From contig CAYOTO010000001.1 of assembly GCA_964406945.1 (NCBI GenBank), positions 110,232-174,231 of the forward strand: DNA of 64,000 bases, given 5' to 3'. Position 1 is the first letter of the stretch, and every line of letters begins with the position of its first letter. This document shows positions 45,739-53,797 of the stretch, in pieces. This DNA comes from UBA2266 sp964406945 (lineage in GTDB: Bacteria > Planctomycetota > Phycisphaerae > Sedimentisphaerales > Anaerobacaceae). Under the pieces are notes generated by a model that saw only the letters and a list, made by a program, of their open reading frames with translations, did not search any database and was not told the DNA's origin. The translations under genes were made by a program, and so were the position numbers.

Positions 45739-46044
45739 TCAGTCGGCATCATCTTTCACCGGCATTTCTGGCGGGTTACTTAGTCGGGCTCTCAGCCCAA
45801 GTTCGAGTCCTCGGCGGAAATCGTCCCAAAAAGCCGGATCAACGGCGGGGCGGCCTTTCGCCTCAACGCGGGCCCACTCTCGAATCTGGGCGGGGAGATA
45901 CTGCCAGATAACAAGTGCACCAGCGCAATCCTCTTGAGCGAGGTTGCCTTTTTCGGCACAGAACTCGACGAAAGACTCCTTGACTTCCGGCGGAATGGGC
46001 CAGCCGGCGGTTACTTTATCCTTCTTTTTGCTCATTGGGCCCAT
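45739..46044 (-). CDS. Small protein next to the control region, candidate regulator
   Basis: A 101-residue protein; residues ~10-55 (AGWPIPPEVKESFVEFCAEKGNLAQEDCAGALVIWQYLP) have the strand-helix-helix look of ribbon-helix-helix proteins. It is the first leftward gene from the divergent control region, the position of a repressor in many temperate phages. No classical HTH repressor is found elsewhere in the prophage. The regulatory role is inference. An internal ATG three codons on is an alternative start. Confidence 0.5.
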   Translation of the reverse strand: MGPMSKKKDKVTAGWPIPPEVKESFVEFCAEKGNLAQEDCAGALVIWQYLPAQIREWARVEAKGRPAVDPAFWDDFRRGLELGLRARLSNPPEMPVKDDAD

Positions 46045-46076
46045 TTTCTAAATCTTTGTATATTACGCAATTACAT

Positions 46077-46102
46077 AATTTCTCTAACGTATTTGAGAAA
46101 TT
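46077..46102. promoter_or_regulatory. Inverted-repeat operator candidate 1
   Basis: AATTTCTC and GAGAAATT are perfect 8-bp arms 10 bp apart, in an AT-rich divergent region. On the minus strand a TAATAT hexamer 16-17 bp from TTAGAG overlaps it, a possible leftward promoter. Confidence 0.6.
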
Positions 46103-46116
46103 CCTCTAAAATTATA

Positions 46117-46159
46117 TTGACGGTTGCCGATAAAGGCGTTAGTGTTACTTAGTAGTAAC
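46117..46159 (+). promoter_or_regulatory. Early rightward promoter and operator candidate 2
   Basis: TTGACG (46,117-46,122) is 17 bp from TAGTGT (46,140-46,145), a moderate sigma-70 match. GTTACT and AGTAAC, perfect 6-bp arms with TAGT between (46,144-46,159), overlap the start region. The first early ORF begins at 46,186. Confidence 0.5.
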
Positions 46160-46185
46160 GAGTGAACGGTTTCCGGAGCGATATC

Positions 46186-46389
46186 ATGGCCAGACCCGTA
46201 AGGGCAATAATCTTCGAGCAGCGGCGGAAGGTGGACAGGCCCGTAATGGCCCTGCTTAACGCGGTCGCAGAGCAGACCCCCTGTGACGACGCGACCGGCA
46301 TTGCACGGCGACTGCTGCATCAGGCTCTCCTGGACCATATTGACAGATACGATCTTCACGCGAACGTACCTCAGCCGGGTGTCGGCTGA
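46186..46389 (+). CDS. First early protein, unknown function
   Basis: A 67-residue protein (MARPVRAIIFEQRRKVDRPVMALLNAV…) starting after CCGGAG, predicted helical. It is the first rightward gene and could be a Ner-like or other early regulator. There is no motif to support a specific role. Confidence 0.5.
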   Translation: MARPVRAIIFEQRRKVDRPVMALLNAVAEQTPCDDATGIARRLLHQALLDHIDRYDLHANVPQPGVG

Positions 46390-46403
46390 GGCTTTTGATA
46401 ACC

Positions 46404-46799
46404 CCCGGCGGGGTAGGGCCCGCCGGGCTCGTGAGCAAGCGGGATCCATCCCGAGAAATGAATAGCGGAGTATAAAGCAGTAAATGGACAGTGTCAAGAA
46501 CAAAATTCGCAACGTCTCGCCGAGGGAAAACTTCCGCTTTGCTGCTTTAGTACTACTCGTCATTGCCGCTGCCGCTCTGGCCGGGCGGCAGCGGTCATTT
46601 TTGCCTCTTAGCGGCTCGCCAGCCGCTTTCGGATCGGTGGGTCTCTCCCCCCAGCCCGCCGATCCCATCTCTAGAAGACGTGATGTGCGGGGCGATTGCC
46701 CCGCGACCCTCCTCCTTATGGCTCCGGCAGCGAGGCTGCCGGGCCTGTTATCATACATCCGTGATACGGGCCGTTCGCTCCGCGAGACGGGCGGCCCGT
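46404..46799 (+). ncRNA. Array of seven strong stem-loops, candidate structured RNA
   Basis: In 400 bp without a convincing gene there are stems at 46,404-46,427 (9 bp), 46,566-46,594 (10 bp, followed by CATTTTTG), 46,611-46,626 (6 bp), 46,631-46,665 (11 bp with one G-T pair), 46,687-46,704 (7 bp, GATT loop), 46,724-46,742 (8 bp, GAG loop) and 46,766-46,799 (8 bp, followed by TTGTTTATT). The second and last look like terminators. The whole could be an attenuating leader or a noncoding RNA ahead of the tRNA and the transposition operon. Confidence 0.5.
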
Positions 46800-46807
46800 T
46801 TGTTTAT

Positions 46808-46881
46808 TGCGGCGTGGAGCAGTTGGTAAGCTCGGCCGGCTCATAACCGGCAGGTCGCTGGTTCGAATCCAGCCGCCGCTA
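46808..46881 (+). tRNA. tRNA-Met (CAT) with initiator-like features
   Basis: The 74-nt sequence folds into a full cloverleaf. It has a 6-bp acceptor stem plus a T1/T72 mismatch, D stem GAGC/GCTC, anticodon stem GCCGG/CCGGC with loop CTCATAA (anticodon CAT), variable loop AGGTC, and T arm GCTGG/CCAGC with loop TTCGAAT. U8 is in place. The unpaired 1-72 position and the A11-U24 pair are hallmarks of bacterial initiator tRNA. Only two of the three G-C anticodon-stem pairs match the initiator pattern. No CCA is encoded. Confidence 0.8.
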
Positions 46882-46938
46882 GTGACCCGGAGGCCTCCGG
46901 TGGCCTCCGAATTGTGAGTAACGATCCGAGGGAACGCT

Positions 46939-47097
46939 ATGCACGGTGTCAGGATGACAATCGGCAGGACGGCCGGGGCGCTCTGGGGCGGCCTGGTGTG
47001 GGACTGCCGGATGCTCTGCAAAGGTGTGCGGGCAATCGGAGCCGTGATGTGCGGGCTGCTGGCCACGGCGGGCAGGCTGTCGCAGGGAGGCGTCTGA
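46939..47097 (+). CDS. Small hydrophobic early protein
   Basis: A 52-residue frame (MHGVRMTIGRTAGALWGGLVWDCRMLCKGVRAIGAVMCGLLATAG…) starts after CCGAGGGA. Its stop codon overlaps the next ATG (TGATG). It is amphipathic or membrane-seeking with three cysteines. Coupling to the next gene supports it. Confidence 0.5.
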   Translation: MHGVRMTIGRTAGALWGGLVWDCRMLCKGVRAIGAVMCGLLATAGRLSQGGV

Positions 47098-47273
47098 TGG
47101 CCAAGGTCAAGGGTAAATACCACCTTTGCTCTCCCCGGATCGGTCGCGGCCGCTGCGGGGTGCGGGCGGCCACGGGCATGCTGGTGAGCATCTACGTGTG
47201 GCCGGCGATTCAGGCGAAGCACCGCTGCAGGCGGTGCGAGAAGGAATATAAGAAGGTAAGGGGGCGGCAATGA
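47097..47273 (+). CDS. Small basic cysteine-containing early protein
   Basis: A 58-residue protein (MAKVKGKYHLCSPRIGRGRC… HRCRRCEKEYKKVRG) with a CRRC pair and an upstream cysteine pair, a possible small zinc-binding module. It overlaps both neighbours by 1-4 bp. Confidence 0.55.
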   Translation: MAKVKGKYHLCSPRIGRGRCGVRAATGMLVSIYVWPAIQAKHRCRRCEKEYKKVRGRQ

Positions 47274-47569
47274 TCGACTGCGAAGAACAGGTGTACATTC
47301 CCGGGGCGGTATGCCCCGAGTGCATGAAGAGCCTGCCGGGTGTTTCGATGACGACGGGGGCTGAGCGGCGGCGGTACTTCTGCTTCTGCACCAGGTGCAA
47401 CAGGGGGTTCGAGGTCGAGCAGGTATACAGGTACGAGCGGTGGATGATTGCCAGGTATCAGCCGTATTCGATTGTGAATGATGAGCCGGTAGCCGACGGG
47501 GACTGGATATGCCTCGGAGAGCCGCCGGCCGAATGCATAGCAGCGAGGCCGGAAGCAACGTGCGTATGA
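47270..47569 (+). CDS. Zinc-ribbon-like early protein
   Basis: A 99-residue protein with CPEC near residue 15 and FCFCTRC near 38, a four-cysteine zinc-ribbon pattern. It overlaps the upstream gene by ATGA, and its stop overlaps the transposase start by ATGA. Function unknown. Confidence 0.6.
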   Translation: MIDCEEQVYIPGAVCPECMKSLPGVSMTTGAERRRYFCFCTRCNRGFEVEQVYRYERWMIARYQPYSIVNDEPVADGDWICLGEPPAECIAARPEATCV

Positions 47570-49491
47570 GTGACCAGTTTGTGGACATTAAGACGGCGGC
47601 GGGGAGGCTGGGGGTTACGGAGAGGCACTTGAGACGTTTATGCGTGTCAGGCCGAGTCCGGGGCGCTTGCAAAAACGGACGCCGCTGGCTGGTACCCGCA
47701 AGCTACGATCAGCGATTGACTGATCCGGATGCAATTCAAAAGACCGATAATACTGATGTACTCAGTAGTATTTCCGCCGAAAAACGCGATGAGGCGATGC
47801 AGCGACTGGGCACTGTTCAACAATTCGAGAGGTTTGCCGCGAGCTTCGACGGCAAGATCAGCGATGCACTGAGCATGTTCGCCGGCATCCAGGGGGTCGG
47901 CGAGCGGACGCTGTGGCGGTGGCGGAGTCAGTACCGCAAACGCGGCATCGCGGGGCTGGTCGACGGCAGAGGCGGCGGGGGATCTGGTGCCACTATCAGC
48001 GAGGAGGCGTTCGAGCTGTTCAAGAGCATGTATCTGACGCAGCAACAGCTCAGTGTGAAGTTGTGCTGGCAGAATGTGCAATTCGTGAACAGCCGAGACG
48101 AACGCGGATGGGACGTGCCGAGCCTGCGGACGATGCAGCAGATGGTCAACGAACGGATCCCGCTGGCGGTGCGTGTGCTGCACCGGGAGGGGCTTGCGGC
48201 CTATGAGGCCAAGTGTGCGCCGTACGTGCAGACGGATCCGGACAGCGTCGAGCCGGGCCAGGTCTGGGTCGGCGATCATCATCAGTTCAACTGCTGGGTT
48301 CGATATCGCGGACGCTGGGTAAGGCCGTGGCTTACCGCCTGGCTTGATATGCGGAGCCGCAAGCTGGTGGGCTGGCATATATCGGCCTCACCGAATCAAA
48401 CTACCATTATGCTCGCTATGAAGAGGGGGTGTGAGCGATACGGGCCGCCGTCCGCGTGCAAGATCGACAACGGCAAGGACTATGACTCGGAGATGTGGAC
48501 CGGCACCACCAAGGCCAGGCGCCGCGCCCTGGGCAAGGGCTACCTGGATGAGCAGATGGTCGCCGGGATCTATGCGATGATGGATATTGCGGTGACGTTC
48601 TCGATTCCGTACCATCCGCAGTCCAAGAGTATCGAGCGGTTCTTCGATACCGCCGACCAGCAGTTCACAAAGACTATGCGGCTGTATTGCGGCAAGGATT
48701 CGGCCAGGCGGCCGGACGAAGTAAATGAGCTGCTCAAACGCGAATCGGAAATCCAGCGGGCTTATACGCTGGATACCTTCGCCGAGGCGTTCGCAGAGTA
48801 CGCCAGGGTCTACGACAAGACGGCCCATACGGGCAGGGGCATGGACGGGCGGTCGCCGGATCAGGTGTTCGCCGGGCGGGGGACGCAGCGGGTCCTGGCC
48901 GACGGAGTGCTGGGTCTGCTGCTGCGAGTCTGGAGCGGCGAGCTTAAGGTCGGCAAGAACGGTGTGCGGTTCAAGGGCCTGTACTACGGCCAGTTCAACA
49001 CCGAACTGCTGCTGGCTCAGGGCCGCAAGGTCCGACTGGCATACGATCCGGACGATCTGAGGCGTGTGCACGTCTACGACTCGGCCACGCTCAAGCTGTT
49101 ATGCATCGCCGAACAGAATCAGCTCGTGGCCTACGGCGAGCCGGTGGCCGAAGAGAACCTGCGTCAGGCCATGAAAGCCAAGGGCAGGGCGCTCAAGACT
49201 GTGCGGGAATATCGGGACGCCGGCCGGATCCGCAATACCGATCTGACCAGTCTGACCATTGAGGCGATGGCCGAGGCCCAGGATCCACAGCCCACTCCGG
49301 CCAGGCCCCAAAGGCTGCAGCCGGTGCGGACGGCTATGGATGACCAGGTCGCCGAGCATGAACGCCAGCAGATCATAAAACACGTGAAGCGAGCCAGCGG
49401 CGCAGAGCAGACGACCGAAGTGTTGGATTTTGACTTTTCGAAACTGCGAAGAACTGAACCGGAGAAGCTGACGCTAAAATTCAATGAGTGA
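47566..49491 (+). CDS. MuA-family DDE transposase
   Basis: The 641-residue protein has an N-terminal excisionase/MerR-like winged helix (DIKTAAGRLGVTERHLRRLCVSGRVRGACKNG), an RNase H-fold catalytic core and a Mu-type C-terminal barrel (GLYYGQFNTELLLAQGRKVRLAYDPDDLRRVHVYD). The catalytic triad is D237 (VWVGDHHQFN), D301 (KIDNGKDY) and E357 (SKSIERFFD). The D-E distance of 56 residues equals that of MuA (D336-E392). It binds the ATGGCAGT end sites by inference. The start is taken at MSDQF, overlapping the upstream stop. Confidence 0.92.
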   Translation: MSDQFVDIKTAAGRLGVTERHLRRLCVSGRVRGACKNGRRWLVPASYDQRLTDPDAIQKTDNTDVLSSISAEKRDEAMQRLGTVQQFERFAASFDGKISDALSMFAGIQGVGERTLWRWRSQYRKRGIAGLVDGRGGGGSGATISEEAFELFKSMYLTQQQLSVKLCWQNVQFVNSRDERGWDVPSLRTMQQMVNERIPLAVRVLHREGLAAYEAKCAPYVQTDPDSVEPGQVWVGDHHQFNCWVRYRGRWVRPWLTAWLDMRSRKLVGWHISASPNQTTIMLAMKRGCERYGPPSACKIDNGKDYDSEMWTGTTKARRRALGKGYLDEQMVAGIYAMMDIAVTFSIPYHPQSKSIERFFDTADQQFTKTMRLYCGKDSARRPDEVNELLKRESEIQRAYTLDTFAEAFAEYARVYDKTAHTGRGMDGRSPDQVFAGRGTQRVLADGVLGLLLRVWSGELKVGKNGVRFKGLYYGQFNTELLLAQGRKVRLAYDPDDLRRVHVYDSATLKLLCIAEQNQLVAYGEPVAEENLRQAMKAKGRALKTVREYRDAGRIRNTDLTSLTIEAMAEAQDPQPTPARPQRLQPVRTAMDDQVAEHERQQIIKHVKRASGAEQTTEVLDFDFSKLRRTEPEKLTLKFNE

Positions 49492-50599
49492 CCTCAACAA
49501 AGCCATCGAGCAGGATGCCCGGTGGATAGAGGAAAGGATTCCCTCGAACATGGATACAGCCGAGATCAAGCAAGCGCGGCAGAGAGCCAGGGACTTCATA
49601 GCTGAACGGCGACTGACTCAGGCACAGGTCGCCAAAAAGATAGGCGTCTCGACCGCCAGGCTTAATCAATTCCTGGCCGGCAAATACCAGGGAGACGTAC
49701 CGAAGATCGTGGTGACGGTCCTGCGATACATCGATTCGGTCAAACGCAAGGAGCGACACGGCAAGGCGGCCGATTCGATTCAGACTACTGTGGCTGAGCG
49801 GATTTATACGACTATCGTGCAGACCGAGGCCATGAGTGATCACGAGGGTAAGATCGGACTGATCTTCGGGGACGCCGGCCACGGCAAGAGCCATTGCCTG
49901 CGGGCTTATGCCAGGAGCAATCCCAACAGCGTGTACGTGGAGTTGGACGATACGATGACCTCGACCAGGATCTTCGCGGAGATCGCGGCGGCGCTCAAGT
50001 ACGACTCTTCGGGTTCGCTGGCCAATCTTACCCAGCGGCTTATTGAAAACCTGCAGAACCGGCAGATGATCGTAATGCTCGACGAGGCGTCGAGTCTCAC
50101 CGTCCGCCAGCTCAATCAGCTACGCCAGATTCTAGTGGTCAAAGCCAGGTGTCCGCTGATCCTGGCTGGCAATCGCTACCTGTGGGACACCATCATGCAG
50201 CCGACGGCCAGACGCGGCCACGAATCGCTCGATCAGTTCATAACCCGACTGATGGGCAAGCTCGACCTGGACAAGGAGGCGGCCGACGACGACGGCGGAC
50301 TCTATACCGAAGATGATGTTCTCAAGTTGTACCAGTACGGCGGCATTCGTCTGACATCGGATGCCGTCCGGGCGTTGCGGAAGATATGCCAGACGCCGTA
50401 TTCAGGCAGGCTGCGGACCTGCAGTCATATTATCGCAGCTTTGCATATTGCACCGCAGATCGTCGAGGCCGGGCAGATCACGGCCGAGAACATCAGAAGC
50501 GCCATCCAATCACTCGGGCTGCCGGTCAATGTTCGGCTGCCGATGGCGACTATTAACAAGCAGGCGGCCGAACGGAGGTCAATCGCGGCCGCCGGCTAA
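49484..50599 (+). CDS. MuB-like AAA+ ATPase (transposition target selection)
   Basis: A 371-residue protein with an N-terminal HTH (RRLTQAQVAKKIGVSTARLNQFLAGKY, ~43-66). The ATPase core has Walker A GDAGHGKS (129-136) and Walker B MIVMLDEAS (D200, E201). MuB-type proteins coat DNA, pick target sites and activate the transposase. It overlaps the transposase gene by 8 bp, the usual A-B order. Confidence 0.88.
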   Translation: MSDLNKAIEQDARWIEERIPSNMDTAEIKQARQRARDFIAERRLTQAQVAKKIGVSTARLNQFLAGKYQGDVPKIVVTVLRYIDSVKRKERHGKAADSIQTTVAERIYTTIVQTEAMSDHEGKIGLIFGDAGHGKSHCLRAYARSNPNSVYVELDDTMTSTRIFAEIAAALKYDSSGSLANLTQRLIENLQNRQMIVMLDEASSLTVRQLNQLRQILVVKARCPLILAGNRYLWDTIMQPTARRGHESLDQFITRLMGKLDLDKEAADDDGGLYTEDDVLKLYQYGGIRLTSDAVRALRKICQTPYSGRLRTCSHIIAALHIAPQIVEAGQITAENIRSAIQSLGLPVNVRLPMATINKQAAERRSIAAAG

Positions 50600-50612
50600 A
50601 CAGCAGTTAAAC

Positions 50613-51146
50613 ATGAAACAAGGGCTGAATAACAACCAGATAAAGCTGGTTCAAACGGCTGTTCGCAAGGCCGGGCTGCGGGGTCCGGGTAATAGCGACG
50701 GTCGCTACCGGCTGCTGCTGTCTCAGTACCGTCAGCCGAACGGCAAGCCGGTAACGAGCTGCAAGCAGCTCAACCGCAGCCAGATGGAAGACCTGCTGGC
50801 GATCTGCGAGGCCTACGGCTGGCGGATGCCGGGCAAGCCGCCGAATCACTACCGGCGGAAGGTCGAGATCTTCAACGAGGGCACCGGCAGTTACGCCCAG
50901 GAGACGGCGATCAGGCACCTGGCCGGCGATCTGGGCTGGGATGATCAGCAGCTCAAGGGTTTTGTCAGGCGAATGACCAAGGGCCGCACCGATGCGCTCG
51001 AGCAGACCGGCAGCCGCCAGGCTTACGCAATTATCGAGGCGCTCAAGGCCATGGTCGGCCGAGAGCGGGGCACACAATACGGTAACCTAAAAGAAGTCAG
51101 GGATGATATGGAGGCTAAGGATGGCCAAGCGGGTAAAGTCACGTGA
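50613..51146 (+). CDS. GemA/Mu gp16-like regulatory protein (DUF1018)
   Basis: The 177-residue product has the DUF1018 pattern: RYRLLLSQYRQPNGKPVTSCKQLNRSQMEDLLAICEAYGWRMPG followed by a C-terminal helical part (LGWDDQQLKGFVRRMTKGRTDALEQTGSRQAYAIIEALKAM). In Mu, GemA affects host gene expression and DNA supercoiling. The ATG has only a weak Shine-Dalgarno sequence. Its 3' end overlaps the Gam gene start by 26 bp. Confidence 0.75.
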   Translation: MKQGLNNNQIKLVQTAVRKAGLRGPGNSDGRYRLLLSQYRQPNGKPVTSCKQLNRSQMEDLLAICEAYGWRMPGKPPNHYRRKVEIFNEGTGSYAQETAIRHLAGDLGWDDQQLKGFVRRMTKGRTDALEQTGSRQAYAIIEALKAMVGRERGTQYGNLKEVRDDMEAKDGQAGKVT

Positions 51147-51642
51147 GCAATTGATACCGGTTGAAAACTGGAAGCATGCGGATGTCCTTGTTAAGAGGAT
51201 GGGGGACCTGCAGCAGCAGATTGATGGCGCTCAGGCGGCGGCGAAAGAAAAGGCCAACAAGGCCAAAGCTGAACTCGCCGACAAGGTGGAGGGGCCGAAC
51301 GCGGAAATTAAGCGGATCACCAAGAGCCTGGAGTCCTTCTGCGCAGCCCGCAAGAAAGAGTTCGGCGACCGCAGGAGCCGCAAGCTGAACTTCGGGATTG
51401 TGGGCTGGAGACGCAGCACTTCGATTAGCTGCAAGAAGACAACGGCCGACAGGATCCGCGAGGTCTTCTCGAAGGCCAAGGCCGCGACGCTCCTGCACGT
51501 CAAGACCACGCCCGACAAGGAAGCCCTGGCCAAGCTGGATGACGAGCAGCTTGTGGCCGTCGACGCCAAACGCAGAGTTAAGAATGAATTCTACGTAGAG
51601 CCCGGCCAGACCGAGGCCGCCGACTATGGAGAGTCGGATTAA
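51121..51642 (+). CDS. gam: Mu Gam-like host-nuclease inhibitor
   Basis: The 173-residue product is a coiled-coil protein with the Gam-type central region (CAARKKEFGDRRSRKLNFGIVGWRRSTSISCKK). The family protects linear DNA ends from exonucleases and is related to Ku. GGAGGCTAAGG precedes the ATG. It ends in TAATG, the ATG being the start of a virion gene, so early and late functions are translationally coupled here. Confidence 0.8.
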   Translation: MAKRVKSREQLIPVENWKHADVLVKRMGDLQQQIDGAQAAAKEKANKAKAELADKVEGPNAEIKRITKSLESFCAARKKEFGDRRSRKLNFGIVGWRRSTSISCKKTTADRIREVFSKAKAATLLHVKTTPDKEALAKLDDEQLVAVDAKRRVKNEFYVEPGQTEAADYGESD

Positions 51643-52238
51643 TGCAGATCGAATTCACAATGGGACCGGATTTCCCCCGCACCGCCCGGCAGTTGAGCGA
51701 GGCGGGCAAGGCCCTGCTGGCCGGCTGCAGCGAAGGGCTGCGCGAGGGCGTCGAGTACGCCGCAGACCACGTCGCCGAGAACTACCTCTCGGACCAGGCC
51801 CTCAGGAGCCGCAGCGGTTCACTGCGAAGGGCCATGGGCGGCTGGCTGGCCGGACCCCTTCACGGCGTGGTGGGCGTCCGTCCCGGCGCAGCCGTCGACG
51901 CCTACAAGTGGCTGCTCGGCGACGAACAGAAGACGATTACCCCCCAGCGGTCGAAGTTCCTCACCATCCCGATCGGCGAGAACCTGCGGCCCTCCGGAGT
52001 CCCACAGTACAGCAGCCCCCGCCAGGTGCCCGACGGCTTCTTCGTCCGCAGCAAGGGCCGCCTGCTGTTCGGCTACAAGCGCGGCAAGAAGGGCAAGTTC
52101 CGCGCCCTGTTCGTTTTGGTAAAGAGCGTATTCGTCCAGGGCACCGGGGCACTTTACGACGGCGTCGAAGAGACCCTCGACGACATCGCCGAATCGATGG
52201 AAGAGAAAGGACGCAAAGCGATAGACCACAATGCCTGA
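51642..52238 (+). CDS. Head-tail joining/neck protein (HK97 gp10-like)
   Basis: A 198-residue protein, helical at its N-terminus (RQLSEAGKALLAGCSEGLREGVEYAADHVAENY). A beta region with basic surface follows (VRSKGRLLFGYKRGKKGKFRALFVLVKSVFV). It resembles minor tail or neck proteins of the HK97 gp10 or virion-morphogenesis type. It overlaps the Gam stop codon by one base and the next gene by 8 bp. Confidence 0.6.
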   Translation: MQIEFTMGPDFPRTARQLSEAGKALLAGCSEGLREGVEYAADHVAENYLSDQALRSRSGSLRRAMGGWLAGPLHGVVGVRPGAAVDAYKWLLGDEQKTITPQRSKFLTIPIGENLRPSGVPQYSSPRQVPDGFFVRSKGRLLFGYKRGKKGKFRALFVLVKSVFVQGTGALYDGVEETLDDIAESMEEKGRKAIDHNA

Positions 52239-52707
52239 TTCCGGAATAACATCCCAGCTCGAAGCATGGTTCGCCACACAGCTCGCGCAGATAACCGACA
52301 GCGGCCGCACGGTCTTCCGCACGGCCGAAGTCTGGAAGCACCAGGTCGCAGCCACATCCGGCGGCATGGAGGCCTTCGACCGCTACGCCCCGTTCGCTTT
52401 CGTCAGTGTCAGCGGCACAACTCCGGCCCGCGAGGGCGACTACGACCTGCGAGAGATCTTTGAGACCACCATACTGATCGGCCAGTCGGCGTCGAGCCCC
52501 GGCGTGGCCCGTTTCGGATCCACCCGGACCCACGGCACCGGCAGCCTCCGCGACCTGGTCGTCGCCGCGTTCGACCGGCAAGTCCCCGAGTCATCCCTGG
52601 CCTGCGACGAGATCTATCTGACCGACGAAGGCGAGGTCCTGGACGCACCGAAGGCCCACGCCATCGAGCTTGTATTCCAGACCAGCAGAATGAGGGCACC
52701 GGCATGA
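52231..52707 (+). CDS. Tail completion protein (Mu gp37/DUF1834-like)
   Basis: A 158-residue protein (ITSQLEAWFATQLAQI… YAPFAFVSVSGTTPAREGDYDLREIFETTILIGQ… GSLRDLVVAAFDR) with the alternating pattern of tail-terminator proteins such as the Mu gp37/DUF1834 family. It sits between the neck gene and the tail tube gene, the standard place. The family match is moderate. Confidence 0.6.
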   Translation: MPDSGITSQLEAWFATQLAQITDSGRTVFRTAEVWKHQVAATSGGMEAFDRYAPFAFVSVSGTTPAREGDYDLREIFETTILIGQSASSPGVARFGSTRTHGTGSLRDLVVAAFDRQVPESSLACDEIYLTDEGEVLDAPKAHAIELVFQTSRMRAPA

Positions 52708-52842
52708 AGTGCAAAGTAAAAAGAGCCACGGATGCACACGGATTAACACGGAAACTCACAGGCATTGCGGTTCTAAATCCGTGCCAATCCGGGTCAATCC
52801 GTGGTTAACACGAAACACGAAACTCAATCGGAGATTTGAAAA
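52708..52842 (+). repeat. Full intergenic repeat cassette before the tail tube gene
   Basis: Order: stop codon, AAGTGCAAAGTAAAAAG, CCACGG-type units, centre (ACTCACAGGCATTGCGGTTC), CCGTG-type units ending CCGTGGTTAAC, ACGAAACACGAA run, GGAG, ATG. The core 52,724-52,806 is an imperfect palindrome. Its reverse complement aligns with 39,056-39,141 along its length. Confidence 0.8.
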
Positions 52843-53748
52843 ATGGCCAACAAAAGAATCTACTCACCGCAGGCCGTAACGATCAACGGCGTCGACGCCG
52901 GCGGCGCGATGCAGCTCCGCATCCAGGCCGGTTACGACGGCAAGCTTCAGAGCGCCCCGGACGGCCTGGGCGTTCCGATCAAGGACAAGCACTCGGGCTT
53001 CTGCCGGGGCACGCTTATCAGCCAGGACTGGCCCCACATCGTGGACCTTCTGACCGGGACCGTCGGCACTCTGGTCTGTTATGAACGCGAGAGCGGCGCG
53101 GCCACGTACACCAAGCACACCATCACCAACCCGGTGATCCACCGCGTGGCCCTGCAGTTCAACAAGGGCCAGTATGCAACGCTGGCCGCCGATTTCGAAT
53201 GCCGGGCGGCCCTGACAACAACCGACTTTACCCAGATGTGGACCGCCGAGGCGGGCCAGACCGCCCCGACCTATGTCAGCGCCGCTCGCGGCGGCTGGCG
53301 GATCGAATCGGCCGTCTTCAGCAGCCTCGCGACCGAGAAAATCATCAACCACGTAGACCGCTTCACCTTCGAGATCGTAATGGACCTGCTCAAAGACAGC
53401 GCCGACCTGGACCTGGCCTACACGGCGGTCGACGCAGTCGAAGACCGCATGCAGGCCTCGGGCTCCCTCGGCTCCCAGGACTTCGAAGTCGCAAGCGGCT
53501 ATGCCAAGATGCTCTCGCTGATCGCGGCCTCCCGGGACAACCTCGTACTGGAGATCAGCCAGTCCGGCTCGGCGGCCAATAAGGTTGTAACGATCGCCGG
53601 CGTCGACTTCCAGGACGCCGAATCCGATTCCAACGCCGAAGGCGGCTACAGCGGCCTCGGTGTAAACTTCGACGTCACCAACGACGCAACAACGCCGCTT
53701 AGCCTGTCCGGCGACAACAAGATCATCACCATAGCCGACAGCGCATAA
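52843..53748 (+). CDS. Tail tube (major tail) protein
   Basis: A 301-residue beta-rich protein (MANKRIYSPQAVTINGVDAGGAMQLRIQAGYDGKLQSAPDGLG…). A central part (TITNPVIHRVALQFNKGQYATLAADFECRA) is typical of siphoviral tube proteins. GGAG precedes the ATG. It lies between the tail terminator and the tape-measure gene. Confidence 0.7.
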   Translation: MANKRIYSPQAVTINGVDAGGAMQLRIQAGYDGKLQSAPDGLGVPIKDKHSGFCRGTLISQDWPHIVDLLTGTVGTLVCYERESGAATYTKHTITNPVIHRVALQFNKGQYATLAADFECRAALTTTDFTQMWTAEAGQTAPTYVSAARGGWRIESAVFSSLATEKIINHVDRFTFEIVMDLLKDSADLDLAYTAVDAVEDRMQASGSLGSQDFEVASGYAKMLSLIAASRDNLVLEISQSGSAANKVVTIAGVDFQDAESDSNAEGGYSGLGVNFDVTNDATTPLSLSGDNKIITIADSA

Positions 53749-53797
53749 GCCGCCTGTTCGCCGGTTTTTTAATTTTTAATTTTTACTTGGGACCGCA

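Noticed and set aside
45561..45752. A 63-codon cysteine/proline-rich minus-strand frame
   Set aside because: No ribosome binding site and biased composition; the region (45,478-45,738) holds no supported gene.
46484..46846. A 120-codon plus-strand frame with a hydrophobic N-terminus
   Set aside because: It runs through several perfect hairpins and into the tRNA gene; composition after residue 35 is not protein-like.
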